Part shown: positions 46,280-57,690 of the stretch, piece after piece | Layout: each line of letters begins with the position of its first letter | Position numbering within the stretch: position 1 is the first letter of the stretch | NCBI GenBank assembly: GCA_009617715.1 | Contig: VTFK01000152.1 | Span: 1,054,001 to 1,118,000, forward strand | Source of the DNA: Plectrocnemia conspersa | Taxonomy: Eukaryota; Arthropoda; Insecta; Trichoptera; Polycentropodidae | Length of the DNA: 64,000 nt | Direction: 5' to 3' | Notes under the pieces: model-generated | Database searches by the model: none | What the model saw: the letters and a program-made list of their open reading frames with translations, nothing else | What the model was told of the DNA's origin: nothing | Translations under genes and position numbers: made by a program

Positions 46280-47100
46280 AAGTGTTATATAGTGCGGAAA
46301 GCGCGTTTCTTTTACACGCGGCGATATCGCATTCATCCTCGGGGGCACTTTTTTCCCTCTTTGAAGGATGCCCCCCATCCGTCTTCATTCGAGTAAATTA
46401 TGAGAAATGGCGCGGTCATATGTCACAGTTTCCCTTTTAAATCTTTCATCGCCCGCCTGCCGGTCGACGAATCTTGAGGTCGGATTATACACACAACTTA
46501 TCTCGTTTCTGCAGACTCGGTTTATTTCATTAAAAATGAATGCCACGATAACTCCGAATACCCTCCCCTTCCCCGACACATACCCAATAGAACGGTTGAA
46601 AGGTTTTTCTAAGAAATATGTCTCCTGCGCCATCCCCATAGTCTCTAAGCCTCTACCCTCCGGATACGTTTTTACTCGCCACTCGGCTGTAGTAGGTGAT
46701 GCCGGTAAAGATTCGCTTAAAACTAGCTTTGAGTATAAATTTAAATATTTCAGTCTGTTTGGGTCGCGTGTTTTTTTCGCTATTCGGCTCACAGTCAATT
46801 ACGGTCGCGCAATTTTCAAGACGTTTCTTCTTTTTCCTTGTTCTTCGTTGAAATTGAAAAGGATCCGGCCTCTTTGTTCTACACTTCGCTCCGTTTTATT
46901 TTCTTCGCCGCCAATCGTTAGCGCCCGATGCTCAGGGCGGATTTTCCGGATCCGAGGCTGTAAATTGATTTTTTTCGGTTTTTCCATTATGGCGCCGTTT
47001 TAAATGCGCGCGAGAAACATTTTTTGCGCCGATTAATACTCGGGACGCTGCGAATTTTTTTAGTCGGCCATTTTTCCATCTGCATACTTTTTTGTGTAAA
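46280..47100. promoter_or_regulatory. GC-richer island 13 with long chance frames
   Basis: One of the largest islands. A plus-strand frame of 198 residues (46407-47003) is the longest uninterrupted one in the window, but the opposite strand is also open over 46385-46987 in two frames. The plus-strand product has no recognisable domain. ATGGC/GCCAT cores (46988, 47067) and homeodomain-like cores occur. I favour non-coding regulatory DNA, with a low chance of a real exon. Confidence 0.3.
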
Positions 47101-47161
47101 TGTGTACTATAATCAAAGTGTTGTACCCCTGTAAATATTTTTTTCACTGAAAAGTAAAATA

Positions 47162-48050
47162 CAGTATACTCTCGATTATACCGGCAATGCTGGGGAGGGA
47201 GGCACATATAATTTAAAAAAAAACGGATAATCCGAATTGTCAAATTTTAGTTGGTTTTACAATACAGATTATCAATTGTTTTATTTATTAAAAAAAATAA
47301 TAATTCTTTTTTGCTTTTGCATTGTTATATTCGAATCCCCTTTGGTCCACGTAGTCCAGTAAAGCTTCAACAGAAGTTAGTGCCGTCTTGTAAAAGATGT
47401 ATTTGTTAGTATTTTCTTCACTTGTATTTTCACTATCACGATATCCGCATCATTCGATCATTGAAATCAGAATTATTTGAATCGCGATCAAACCACTCTT
47501 CGATGTGTTCCCGGTCGACATTTTCAAAGCATTTTAAATTTGACATTAATCTGCATATTTCATACATATCACTTGCTTCAGTCTCTTCAGAATCCAATAC
47601 ATAAATTTCTTGGTTAGGAAGAATCTTTCTCAACGATCGAACAAGTGTTACTGCCCTTACTTTCGACCGAGATTGTGCTATTCTATGTATAGCATTCAAT
47701 GTATTTTTTTCCAGAATTGATAAAGCCATCATTTTCCTTAGCAAGAGTTTTACAAAGACCCACGATAGAGGCGTTACAAAGACGCACGATAAAGCCGTTT
47801 CATTAATGCTAAACACCTTGGTCCATTGATCGAAATAAACGTACAACATTAGACGGTAAAAAAATCTAACTTCGGACAAGAAAGAGCATTTTCTACTATC
47901 AATAATGCTTTTTGTAGAAACCCTTTACTTTTTAAAAAATCTTTCACTTCAGGAACCCATTTGGTTTTGAACCAATTTTTGAAGATCTCTATCCATCCAT
48001 GCTCCTTCATGGACATAGTAATTAACATACAGTTTTTTTATTTTAATCTC
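47162..48050 (-). mobile_element. Tigger/pogo-type transposon relic, left end present
   Basis: The end CAGTATACTCTCGATTATAC then CGGCAATGC matches the terminal repeats of Tigger-type pogo elements (CAGTAnnnTCTCGnTTATCCGGC). A TAATCCGAATTGTCAAATTT block lies just inside. A broken transposase lies on the minus strand up to about 48030. The right terminal repeat is missing; sequence of a different kind starts at about 48050. Confidence 0.8.
47436..48030 (-). pseudogene. Tigger/jerky-like transposase, C-terminal half, broken
   Basis: Reading right to left over several frames: NYYVHEGAWMDRD (consensus YK...AWMT.D), QKALLIVENALSCPKLDF with the position of the second catalytic Asp changed to Glu (consensus LL.DNAP.HP), then FDQWTKVFSI, a degraded ALIQPMDQGVI motif. 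The longest frame (47436-47879) carries LRKMMALSILEKNTLNAIHR and ends in the acidic tail typical of these proteins (EEWFDRDSNNSDFNDRMMRI). N-terminal CENPB-type DNA-binding domains are missing. Pogo/Tigger transposases are DDD enzymes of the Tc1/mariner superfamily. Confidence 0.85.
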
Positions 48051-48055
48051 CATTA

Positions 48056-49048
48056 CCCTTTCACCGCGGCTGATATTTTTGCGCGTCAATTAGAAATTTG
48101 TTAATATGTGGGTGAAAGGGTTAAATAATATAGTTTATTAAACGAAACGACGATTTTATGCGTTTACTTTTATATATTTTGCGTTGTTTTTGTTTGTAAT
48201 GTTTTAGATAAGAATTTCAATAAACATATATCTTTTAAAAATACCTTCTCTGCCTTAAGAATAATGTGTTTTTTTCGGTTACAAAATTCAACTCTCAGTT
48301 GTGCCTCAGTCTCAATAGTGTCCGATCGCTCTTCGGTTGAGTCGGTGATTTACGAACGGATGACGGTTTTATTGCCTATATTGTCTTTTTGATATTACCT
48401 CGGTGTTCAGTATTTGTGTACCAGTAAGTGAAACTATCTCGTATCATTTTTTTACGTTTTCATTTTAAATGATATAGTAATACTAATAATAAAGTAAAGA
48501 TAAAATAATAATAGTTATTTTTATAGTAGTATGGTAGTAGTAAAATAACTTGTGCTGTTAAATATATAACGGTTTTGATGATTCTGTATTTTATGTTAAT
48601 ATGGAGGATTTTGTGTTTGATTATGCTTATTTTAGTGATGATGGTAGGGAAAGTTACATTGAAATTGGACCTGTTTGTCTAAATCGAAAATGAAAAGCAG
48701 ACGATTTTTTAAATAAATAATTTGTTCCATAAATCGAATTATTTGTAGAATAAAATAATAAAACAATGAGCATTAAATAAATATAGCTATGTTCAATAAA
48801 AGTTTTTATTGAACATTTTGTTTGTAATAACTATTAGATTGAATAAAAAAAATATTTGAAGTGTGCACTAAAACATGTGATTAGTGCATTAAAATATTTA
48901 AAAATGAGCATTAAATAAATATATTTTTAGTAAGTAGTAGTTTAGCCAACAGTAAAACTACAAAATTTTATCCTTTGATAAAAAAAAGCTTCAAATTTTT
49001 TCGTGTCGACTACCTTTCCAGTACAAAGTCACTCTCGAGTGTAAAGGG
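48056..49048 (+). mobile_element. Candidate piggyBac-type non-autonomous element
   Basis: The right side ends in GAGTGTAAAGGG before TTAA (49049-49052), a piggyBac-type end. A possible left end CCCTTTCACC follows ATTA at 48052-48055, and GGTGAAAGGG before TTAA (48111-48124) forms a perfect 10-bp inverted repeat with it. Internally, 48601-48693 encodes a 30-residue acidic peptide starting MEDFVFDYAYFSDDG, similar in character to piggyBac N-termini. Boundaries are uncertain. Confidence 0.4.
48766..48930. repeat. Direct repeat plus palindromes
   Basis: AATGAGCATTAAATAAATAT occurs at about 48766 and again at 48903. Between them are a palindrome with 12-bp arms (TGTTCAATAAAA / TTTTATTGAACA, about 48792-48817) and a second pair (GTGCACTAA / TTAGTGCA). 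This could be a small insertion flanked by its duplicated target. Confidence 0.7.
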
Positions 49049-49052
49049 TTAA

Positions 49053-49739
49053 TACTAGTCCTACCATTTTTTTTATATTTGATTTTTTATATTTATATAA
49101 TATATGTATTGAGCGTAATAGCGTATCAATATCGGATAAATAATATAAATAACATTTACGGTACAGCTCGAATATGTAAGTGTATATTTATTATTGTACT
49201 CCTCATTGTATTACAAATGTGTATTTTGACACTGTTTGCTTAAATAAGAGATAATTTCTAATCGTTTTGAATTACAGTAAATTATGTTGAGGCTTAGAAT
49301 AGTTATATATAATATGTTCGTTCATTATGGTTTCAACCCTGTTGATTAAAATAATACTGTCTATAATATTATTTAAAATTAATTGAGGAATACTTTTGAT
49401 TCTATGCTAAATTTATATATGCCATCCAATAATTTTACATAAACAATACGTAGGCACATCATAAATTTATGATTTTGTGAACACGCGATTAAAATTTTTC
49501 GCATTAAATAATAATATTTCTTTTTAAATTATTACTTTTCAACGTAAATAGCGCACGCGAAAATGTATGAACGATGAATATAAAGGTGAATAAAATATAT
49601 TTTTCATTTACGTACATATTTTGAGGCATTTTATTTATAGTTCTAATATATTAAACGTTCAAGAAAAGCTGCCTTGGTATCAGTGTCAATTTTGCCTTCT
49701 ATTTCGCGATTTAGAATGTCACTTGTATATGGCTAGTTC
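49053..49739. other. AT-rich non-coding stretch
   Basis: Nothing recognised. Confidence 0.45.
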
Positions 49740-50310
49740 AGTTTTCAGCTCGCACACCTACGTAATATGTCAAACTTGCATTAGTGTTTGACAAAGTTCT
49801 ATGTCGCTGCACTCCGGTTCAAAATCCAATAAACTTTATTCAGACTATTTTCCGCTACACGCTTTTCCTCGCACGCCAAATACATATTTCGAATCGAGCA
49901 TCATCCCATCTCCTTTTCCTTCGGGAGGGCGAGAGGCTGGCGAAATTTAATTAACGTCCCGCGACAGCGGCGGGACTCAATGAACGGGAGAGGAGAGATA
50001 GACCCAATAAAAATAATTCGAAAGTCGTCTTCCGTGTCGTACATATTCAATTGGAGAGTAAAGGAGGAGCCGATAGCGCCGCCGCTTGTAAAAGATTCCG
50101 ACGTCTAAGTTTCGGAAAGTTCTCCGTGCTATTCATCAGCTCTCTTGTGGTGGTTGGTAGACGACGGTGCCGCTGGCTGGGGAGGCATGTCGCTTTTTCT
50201 TGGATTTTCCACGGAGAGCTTTTGAGAGCTCGTAATGATTTTTCATCGAGATAACGCGCCGGATTTCTCGGCGAGGAAGAGCTTCTCGGTCAGAGCTAAT
50301 TAAATTAAAA
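49740..50310. promoter_or_regulatory. GC-richer island 14 (candidate cis-regulatory DNA)
   Basis: Purine-rich and CpG-rich segments (GGGAGAGGAGAGATAGACCC at 49985, with GAGAG motifs) within AT-rich flanks. A 67-residue plus-strand frame here has no recognisable domain. Confidence 0.3.
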
Positions 50311-50756
50311 TTTGCTATCCATTACTTCAAATACCAATTTTATTATAATATAGTAGTAGCTGTTTTTCTTGGGCTAGATATACGGCACGAAAACTTATAT
50401 TGTGGTTTTCGCCATGTAAGTGTGGATGAGTTTCCACAGAGTGTTAGTATCAACTAATTTTTAACTGATCGTTAAAAATTAAACGCATTCATTAAAACTA
50501 GAGACACCAATAAAAATATTTTATTTTTTGTCTATTCGTAAAGTATTCTTTATATTTGTGGCGAAATATTTAAAGCAAATTAATTCAATATGGTTTAGTT
50601 GTGTTGTATATTGTTGTGTATTTAAAAAAAAAGCTGGTAGTCATTTCAACCCCACTTGTACTGCTGCAGTATCTACATATTATTGTGCCAATTTTTGTTT
50701 TGCAAAATTTGTTTTTTATCGTTATACCGAAAAACGCATGATAATAATATAATTTG
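50311..50756. other. AT-rich non-coding stretch
   Basis: Opposed small frames (50528-50752 +, 50585-50785 -) overlap and show no protein signature. Confidence 0.4.
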
Positions 50757-50862
50757 TAATTGCCGAAATTCCATAAATTACTCATATTTCCTTGGTAATA
50801 ATATGCAGCTATGAACTTTCTTAATGGCTGGTATTGAATTTTCTAACTTTTTTCAATAAAAT
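50757..50862 (+). repeat. Interspersed repeat C, copy 1
   Basis: AATTGCCGAAATTCCATAAA, then TTACTCATATTT, ATATGCAGCTATGAACTTTC and TTAATGG match 58611-58705. Family unknown, short. Confidence 0.8.
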
Positions 50863-51129
50863 AAATAATATATTATTTTAAGTTTATCTTAAGTAATTTA
50901 TTATATTTTTAAGCATATCGATTATAGTTGCATTGTTGATAATAAGCAAACATTAAACATCAACTAAGTGAATTTTTTCCGCATTATGAATACTTGAAAT
51001 GATACTTTATATATTCTTTTTAATTGAGGCTAATGTTTCTATTTTCTAGAAGTAAAAAGTTTAGACATACAGCTACGAAGAATAATATGTAATATTCAGT
51101 ATGTATTAATATTATTACAATATATTTGT

Positions 51130-51720
51130 ACGTGTAAAATCTTTTTTCTGATTTTATTCACAACAATTTGGGTCAATATTGATGCATATAAATAATATTA
51201 TAGCTAATAATTACAATGTAAACAAACGCGAAAATTGATAAAACATTTATTATATGATTATTACATTATTAATGTATTTCAAATTTTTGTATGTGATATT
51301 AATATAATTCTGATAAAATATTTAACGTACGTTTAATCAACGGTCATTTTTCATCACATGATATTTTCTAAAAATGACATGTAAATGAAATGTATGATTT
51401 ATATAGCATTTACATAAAATCCAGCTCATAGTTATTCTTTAGTGAATGATCCGTCAATTCATATTTTTTTGCTGGCCGGCAAATTTTTGAGAAAAGTTCG
51501 CTAGTCATAAAGTTTATTTTGTCAATAATATTTTGCAAGTGTTAATCGGAAATCTTTGTCCCTTTTCTCACTACCTGCTCTGAATTCAGCTGTAAATTTA
51601 GCGGAATAAAACTACTAATTGTTTTAAAACTGCAGCGGTTGTTGATCATTTAAAAATATTCGTATAAATTTAATTTTTTACCATAATACATTTTACAATT
51701 CTCAGGAAATAATGAATTTG
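51130..51720 (+). repeat. Rep-B family, near full-length (copy 5)
   Basis: CTGATTTTATTCACAACAAT with TTGGGTCAATATTGATGCAT, AATGTAAACAAACGCGAAAA, CTACCTGCTCTGAATTCAGC, CTGCAGCGGTTGTTGATCAT and CGTATAAATTTAATTTTT align with the other copies in the same order. Confidence 0.75.
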
Positions 51721-52379
51721 TTAGTCAGTCAAATCAGCCATATATGATGTTTTATATAAGAGGCGTTTCTATTATTTTTATATATAGACTTTTAGAATTC
51801 GTCGTATGAAATTGTTTTGAATGAATAAAAGTATAAACATATAATTATATAATTTTTTTACAGTCCCGAGAATCGTTATGACACAAATACTAATTTGAAA
51901 TTGCTCAAATTAGAGATTGGTTCTTACTTAATTTAGCTTAGGTTACCATTACATTGCTTTAAAGATATAATGCAATTTACTTAAGCACTAAATAAATGTG
52001 CACTGATTTACATTAAATAGTGCTACTACGTTTTAAAGAAATTCTTGTTAAATTTGTAGACTAACTTTTTCAGCTCGCTCTCGGTAGCTCTAGCGCTCTC
52101 TCAAAGGAATAGTTGTACTTTTTTAAATCGGACGGAATTTCACCAACTTGACAATGCTTCCTTTGATACCAAGCAACGCCTTAAAAGGCGTTCGCTATAT
52201 ATGTATTACAGGATAATACCATTAAAAATGATTTTTTTAAATATTTCCTGCTTTTTTATTTATCGCCGGATACCGCGAGTTAAATACATACACACACTTA
52301 ATCACACATATTTAGTCTATACGAAAATAAAATAACGAATGATTGAATCAATAATGTACAAGCTACATCATAATATTGC
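51721..52379. other. AT-rich stretch with a short palindrome
   Basis: No gene recognised. An 18-bp palindrome AACGCCTTAAAAGGCGTT lies at 52175-52192, and 52070-52100 holds a GCTCGCTCTCGG pyrimidine-rich patch. Confidence 0.45.
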
Positions 52380-52800
52380 CATATGGTTTTCATTTATTTT
52401 GCACGATGTTGTATTTTGCCATGTTGTGTTCGCCGGCTGGTATCGAACTCCCAATACAAAACCAAATCCGCAAAGCGTCGAAATAATTATGGCGTCATAA
52501 TCCCTGTCATATTTATAATTTTCTATAATTTACCTCGGTCACGAAAGTGCCAGTTGTTCCATTTCCACGGGGGCTTTTCCGGCGAAAGTGGCGTGCCGAC
52601 GAAACGGGGCACGCGATGTTAGCTGATTTTTAATTGCGATCGAAAGCTGCAATGGCGATTTGTGCACTTATATATTCGAAAATACATTATTTTTAACCCG
52701 TGAATCACCTTAGGGGTGCGGGCGAGATTCAAATTGATTCGAATTCCAATTCGTACTCACGCGATTGCAAATTACGTTTGCTGCTAATATAAGTTTTCGT
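52380..52800. promoter_or_regulatory. GC-richer island 15 (candidate cis-regulatory DNA)
   Basis: Mixed-composition block (GGGGGCTTTTCCGGCGAAAG at 52569) with a sharp left border at about 52400. The 79-residue plus-strand frame is not recognisable. Confidence 0.28.
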
Positions 52801-53489
52801 ACTTATATATTTATAATAATGGTTCGACTGTAACATTTACTTATAGTAAACATCACTGTCGATAACCGTTTGTGGATATAACTACGTGTGATTACGCTTG
52901 TGTAAATATGTAAACAATGTTGATGGGAAGTAAAAACATATTTTGTGTGCTTTAAAACACTTGTTATTTATTTTATTATTATAATATAATATTAATTTAA
53001 ATGTTAAGCACTTTTAACCATACGCCGTTAAACAAGCAATATATTAATTAATCAAAAATTCATAACATGTAGTGGAACAATTTGATTGAATAGTTAAAAA
53101 TTCACGAATCTTCAGATAAAGTTATTTTTTGGTTACATTACATTCGTGTTTGAGTTTGCTTTGTTATCATAATGTTATGAATGCACTAATTTAAACGCTC
53201 AACTACCACATTAGCATTCATAGGTGGGAACGTTATTCATTGATATAACGATATTTACATAATGTAAGCATAAAATAGCAATAAAGGCACTGTGATGCTA
53301 TTTTAAATTCATATATACGTATTTAAGTACAGTTTTCTAAGACAATTCATTTTTTTGTGTATTTCATACTGACGTCTAATATTGAGCTAAATATTAAGAA
53401 ACTTTCCAGACGTCCCAGCGATGGTCGTTTACTTTTATAGAGATAAGATCGTCGCTGTTATTCTGTATAACTCATATACAGATTTGTTT
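52801..53489. other. AT-rich non-coding stretch
   Basis: Nothing recognised. Confidence 0.45.
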
Positions 53490-53990
53490 GTTTTTAGCCA
53501 TTTCTCTCCCGTTTAACAACACATCAACGATTTCAACGCTCATTATCAACATTTTTTTTATATCTGTGTTGATATTTTTGGTTCGTTCGTATGGAAAATC
53601 CGCAACCGAAACGTTTCTCATTCACGCCTCTCGTGTTTGCTTGGCTCTCGTGTACTAGCTTTTCGTAATATTTTATCTCTTATCTATTGACTTTGCCGGT
53701 GTATATGTGTGTGTATGCGCTCACAGAATATATGTCTGTCCTCGGGCGTTGGCATCAGGCTCTGTGTGCCGGAGCCTTATCTTCGCCAGATGAATATTGC
53801 TCTGCGGAACATCGCGAAGATCTTTTCTTCCGCGTCATCGAAACGGTAGTTTTGGTCATAAATCTATTCGCCCTTTTTTGCCCGACCGCTATTTTTATTT
53901 CGGTCGTGAAGGGGTTCGTCACGAAAAATAGACGCAGACTATCAAAGCACTATAAAATTTATAATCGCTCTCACAATAATTTACAAATCT
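53490..53990. promoter_or_regulatory. GC-richer island 16 (candidate cis-regulatory DNA)
   Basis: Contains an open plus-strand frame of 112 residues (53687-54025) with a hydrophobic segment (VIETVVLVINLFALFCPTAI). It has no homology I recognise, and its codon use follows the local composition. Regulatory DNA is as likely as an unrecognised exon. Confidence 0.28.
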
Positions 53991-54579
53991 GCGTAATAGA
54001 AACAACATTTAATGTTAAAAGTTAAAGAAAATATTATTGTTAAGTATATTTTAGTGATAAAACAGTTTTGATGTAAACCGCCAAGAAATCAAAACACGGA
54101 TGTGTACGTTAAATTCTATGTTTCTGATAACTGGTGTTTTATTGTTAAAAATAATAATGATACGTTAACAATTTGTTAGTGCGGGATTTTGTTTATTTTC
54201 TTTCACTTGTATATATTCTTAGAATAGTCCATTAATTTAATAACGATTTAATCTCGCTTTATACAAACAAGCATACGCGTAGTTTTCAGAATCTAAGCAG
54301 TATCATATTTTCATTGAAAATAAAGTTTTATCTAAAAATATACTCTCTACATATTTCGTCTTTTTTTTTTTTTTTTTATTAAATAAATAAATATTTTCTT
54401 TATATTGTTCCTAAGTTGTCGAACGATTCATATACAAAGGAATGCTAATGATTTCTAACTACTGTACTACTCAACCTATACTTTTGTTTGTAATCTAAGA
54501 ACTACATTATAAATCAAATTATAAGAAACCGCTTCGCAGAAATGAACATTTTACAAAAATGCATGCAAAAAAGAAAAAG
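53991..54579. other. AT-rich stretch with a poly-T run
   Basis: A run of about 18 T at 54362-54379 followed by AAATAAATAAATA simple sequence. Nothing else recognised. Confidence 0.5.
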
Positions 54580-54599
54580 TGTCTTCGGATTATTGAAAG

Positions 54600-54730
54600 C
54601 ATTTTATGGCGTAACTCTGGAAAGCCCCCATACATTTTTGCAATCTGCTCATTTAACGGAGCGGTTTCTGCGCTTCAGCGGCTTACCTGATTTTGAACGT
54701 AGTTCTTAGATTACCAAACCAAGGACGAGG
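54600..54730. repeat. Interspersed repeat E, copy 2
   Basis: GTAACTCTGGAAAGCCCCCA, then TACATTTTTGCAATCTGCTC and GTTCTTAGATTACCAAAC match 14485-14610. The mariner relic starts 150 bases to the right, so this could belong to the mariner copy's 3' side, but the 14.5-kb copy has no mariner next to it. Confidence 0.7.
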
Positions 54731-54879
54731 CCAATTGACCTTTTGCACTCATAATCGTTTTTATACTAGGTAGGTAGCTAACTCGAAAAAAATAAAAATG
54801 TAATGTATTTTTGGAAGCAATAAATTCTTTAATATCGTGTTTTTGTAAAATCTAAAAACTGTTGCGTGGACCTATATAT

Positions 54880-55540
54880 TGCAGGGAGTTCCTAAGAATA
54901 TCCATTGTTTTTTTCTGTCGTCTTCTTGAGCGAGCGCTGTGTTGGTGTAAAATTACTCTACTTTAATTTATAAGGAATGGTATTTCGCTTTTAAATGAAT
55001 TTGCTGAGCAAACTGTGTCTGATTACGTCATTGTCTGCATATAATCCAATAACTCATGCCCTTCATATCCCACCAAATGCATAACATTATCTTATTGGGG
55101 TGTAATCCTGTTCTCGAGGTTGGAATTGAGGGTTGATTGGCGTCCAACCACTGTGTTATAGTAAATAATCAACTTCTCATCCTTAGTAACAATTCGACTC
55201 AATATTGAGATTCGCTGCGCGAGTTTTCTTCAGACAATGGATGAGATGAACTGTGAACTGATGTTCGATAATTTAGGGCCTTTGATGGCAGCACTAATAT
55301 CCTCACTAACAACCCCTAATGGTTTACTTGCTCTTGCGTAGATATTCAATGTCAAAATTCCTGGAACGAAATTTTTAGAACCATATTGACACCTTTTAAA
55401 TTTAATAACATCTCTGTTCATTGCATTACATATGTTTTTAACTGCTTTTGTTGCATTATTACTGAGTTAAAACTCAAAGCATAATATAGCTTAACTGAGA
55501 TTTTTTTCTCTGTCATTGTTGATTTAGGATTGAAAATATC
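54880..55540 (-). pseudogene. mariner transposase relic (copy 1)
   Basis: Reading right to left: MTEKKISVKLYY near 55520, then SNNATKAVKNICNAMNRDVI and KFKRCQ, which is the N-terminal helix-turn-helix region (LGHNATKAxxNIxxAxG...RxCQRWF). PLGVVSEDISAAIKGP follows (the RSGRP...D...L...NP block). After shifts come LSRIVTKDEKLIIYYNTVV, with the first catalytic Asp and the IVTGDEKWI motif, and NKIMLCIWWDMKGMSYW (KKVMLCVWWDWKG). The second and third Asp region is not recognisable. Mariner transposases are DD34D enzymes that insert at TA. No terminal repeats were located. Confidence 0.85.
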
Positions 55541-55689
55541 GAAACAAAAGATATCCTTTTACTAAATAGTATCATTGATATGAATACTGTAATATAATGA
55601 AAATAGTGAAAATATCGTTAATTTATAAAAAGTTATACATTTTTGCAAATGTAAGAAATAAAAAACGCAAAGACTAATGAGTATATGAA

Positions 55690-56240
55690 AAAAATGTATT
55701 ATTTTTATTTACAACAATTGGATCAATATGCATGTAAATTATATTATAGTTGATAATTAAAGTATAATGGTTCGCAAACAATAGTTAAAAATCTCGTATG
55801 TGATTAATATTATAATTATAACTAAAACATTTAATGCATGTTTCTTCTTCGTATTTTGCAGCAAATCTTATAATATGATTTATAGCATTTACATTAAAAC
55901 ACTGACTCTTGCTTCATTTAGACAGCGAAAGAATCCTTGCCAAAGTAATATTATCGTTTTTAAGTTATTGATCCTTGCATTTTCAATTTTTAGTTGATCG
56001 GAAAATGTTCAAGGGAGTTGAAACGAAATGTTTTCTAATCGTTATCTTTAGATTCGGTCTAATAATGTTTTTGGAATGTTAAGCAGAAATCGCTGTTCCT
56101 TTTCTCAGCACCTGCTCTGAATGCAGCTGTGAATTGTCGACTGATTTCAATCACTACTTTCTTTTAAAATTGCAGCGATTAAAAACCATTTTAAAATATT
56201 ATTTTTAAATTTATTATTATTTTTATTAAAAATAATATTT
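55690..56240 (+). repeat. Rep-B family (copy 6)
   Basis: TTTTTATTTACAACAATTGG with ATCAATATGCATGTAAATTA, CAGCACCTGCTCTGAATGCA, GCTGTGAATT and AAAATTGCAGCGATTAAAAA follow the family order. It lies exactly between the two mariner relics. Confidence 0.7.
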
Positions 56241-56559
56241 AATTTTTATTAAACATTCTAACTTTTTTATTTATGTGCGACACATTTCATCAAAGCAAAA
56301 AATTAGTCAGAGCCGGACTTTGACTTTGACCGCATAGTCCTGGATATAATAAACCAACGTCCATTCAAAACGAGCAGTTTCTCAGTTGAAAATATATTCA
56401 TAATTTAAAAAGTACACGAATGAAATATAGAAATAACTTGTTTTGGAAATAAAGTAACCTAATATGTAGTTTAGAAATAAGATTAGCGATTACTTTCTCA
56501 ATTAATTCAGTGAAAAAATTATTTTCTCGATAAATTCATAATGTAAAATTCTCAGAAAT

Positions 56560-56995
56560 ACTAGATGCACATGTGCTGTGATTGTTTAGCCATAATCGAA
56601 ACTTCCTAATGGATAATCCCATCAAATGTAATTATTCTATTAGTAAAGGAACTTGAGGTCGATTGACTTCCAATCACTGTTGACATAAAATATATTTTCT
56701 AGTATTTAATAACAATGCACACAAAAAATCTGTGAGAAATTTTCCTCGGACTTTTAGTGACTTTTGACATCTTTACTATTTTCTTTAAAATGTTTGTGGA
56801 ACATGGGTGAATGCGTATTGAGTCACTAAGAAATCTCTCGTACCGTTAATCTTGGATCTGATAACAGCACTAATATCTTCACTATCGGTAACCTGAGTAA
56901 CTTGTTGAAATTCCCGGAACGGATTTTTTGAACTACCTTTGACACATTGTGTCACTGCCTATTGCACTATACGTGTTATGCATATAACATAACGT
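56560..56995 (-). pseudogene. mariner transposase relic (copy 2)
   Basis: Minus-strand pieces: YSAIGSDTMCQR, then FKKSVPGIST or, in the next frame, KIRSGNFNK, matching NIxxAxG...CQRWFKKFRSGNF. DPRLTVREIS follows (the DP..T.REIA block), then a garbled region equivalent to the IVTGDEKW segment, and WDYPLGSFDYG (CIWWDxKG). DNA similarity to copy 1 is visible, for example CAGCACTAATATCCTCACTA against CAGCACTAATATCTTCACTA. More decayed than copy 1. Confidence 0.75.
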
Positions 56996-57147
56996 AGGGT
57001 ACCTAGGACTATTTGAAGGGCAACACATCACCAAAAATATATTTACTTTATTACGAAGATATTAAAAAATACTTGACAAGGCAACCTAATGATTACTACG
57101 GATGAATCTCATTAGCTAATCGATTACCCTGATCGGTAATGATCGAC

Positions 57148-57185
57148 ATTTATAACAATGATGGTGTTCCATCATTGTTATAAAT
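57148..57185. repeat. Perfect palindrome, 17-bp arms
   Basis: ATTTATAACAATGATGG (57148-57164), the four-base spacer TGTT, then the exact complement to 57185. It would form a strong hairpin or cruciform. It is too short in the arms for a typical microRNA precursor. Confidence 0.95.
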
Positions 57186-57199
57186 TTCGCCTGATTTGG

Positions 57200-57690
57200 A
57201 TATTCCACATTGCAAATCGTCCTTTATCGTTTCTGATTAGCTAGCACTCAACCACTACCGCGATTCGCGTCATTTTCTTGTTTATCGTACGACACTCGCC
57301 GCGTTATCTTTCCATCGTAACGACGTTTTGCGGATGCGAACGAAATAAGTTCCACGTCGCCAGGAAATCCATTTTCCGGTAATGAAGTGACAATTCGCGC
57401 GTTTACCCCGGCCGCCGCCACGTCTTTGCCACGTACGTGCTCCGGAGCGGCGTCGTTCCACGCCGAGCACGTAAATAAATGATTGATTCGGGGTACGGCG
57501 CGCCGCTATAAATCTCATCTCGTGCTTTATTGTTTTTCATTCGAGGTTCAACCGTGTCGCGGCAGATGGGAGGGTCTCCTTCGCCTAAGTTTAACGCTTC
57601 GTTGGAAAATCGATGCCCGATTGGCTTTAAATTTAGAAAATTGTCAATGTATTGTGTACATTTTCCTTAGTAGAACTCGTTTTAACTTTC
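57200..57690. promoter_or_regulatory. GC-richer island 17 (candidate cis-regulatory DNA)
   Basis: One of the most GC-rich islands (CCCCGGCCGCCGCCACGTCT at 57405, CACGTACGTGC at 57430). Frames on both strands (57282-57518 -, 57483-57695 +) are open without a recognisable domain. A CpG-rich promoter is possible, but no transcript feature is evident. Confidence 0.3.

Noticed and set aside
54362..54379. Poly-T as a reverse-orientation LINE or SINE tail
   Set aside because: No LINE or SINE body adjoins it, and no target duplication is visible.
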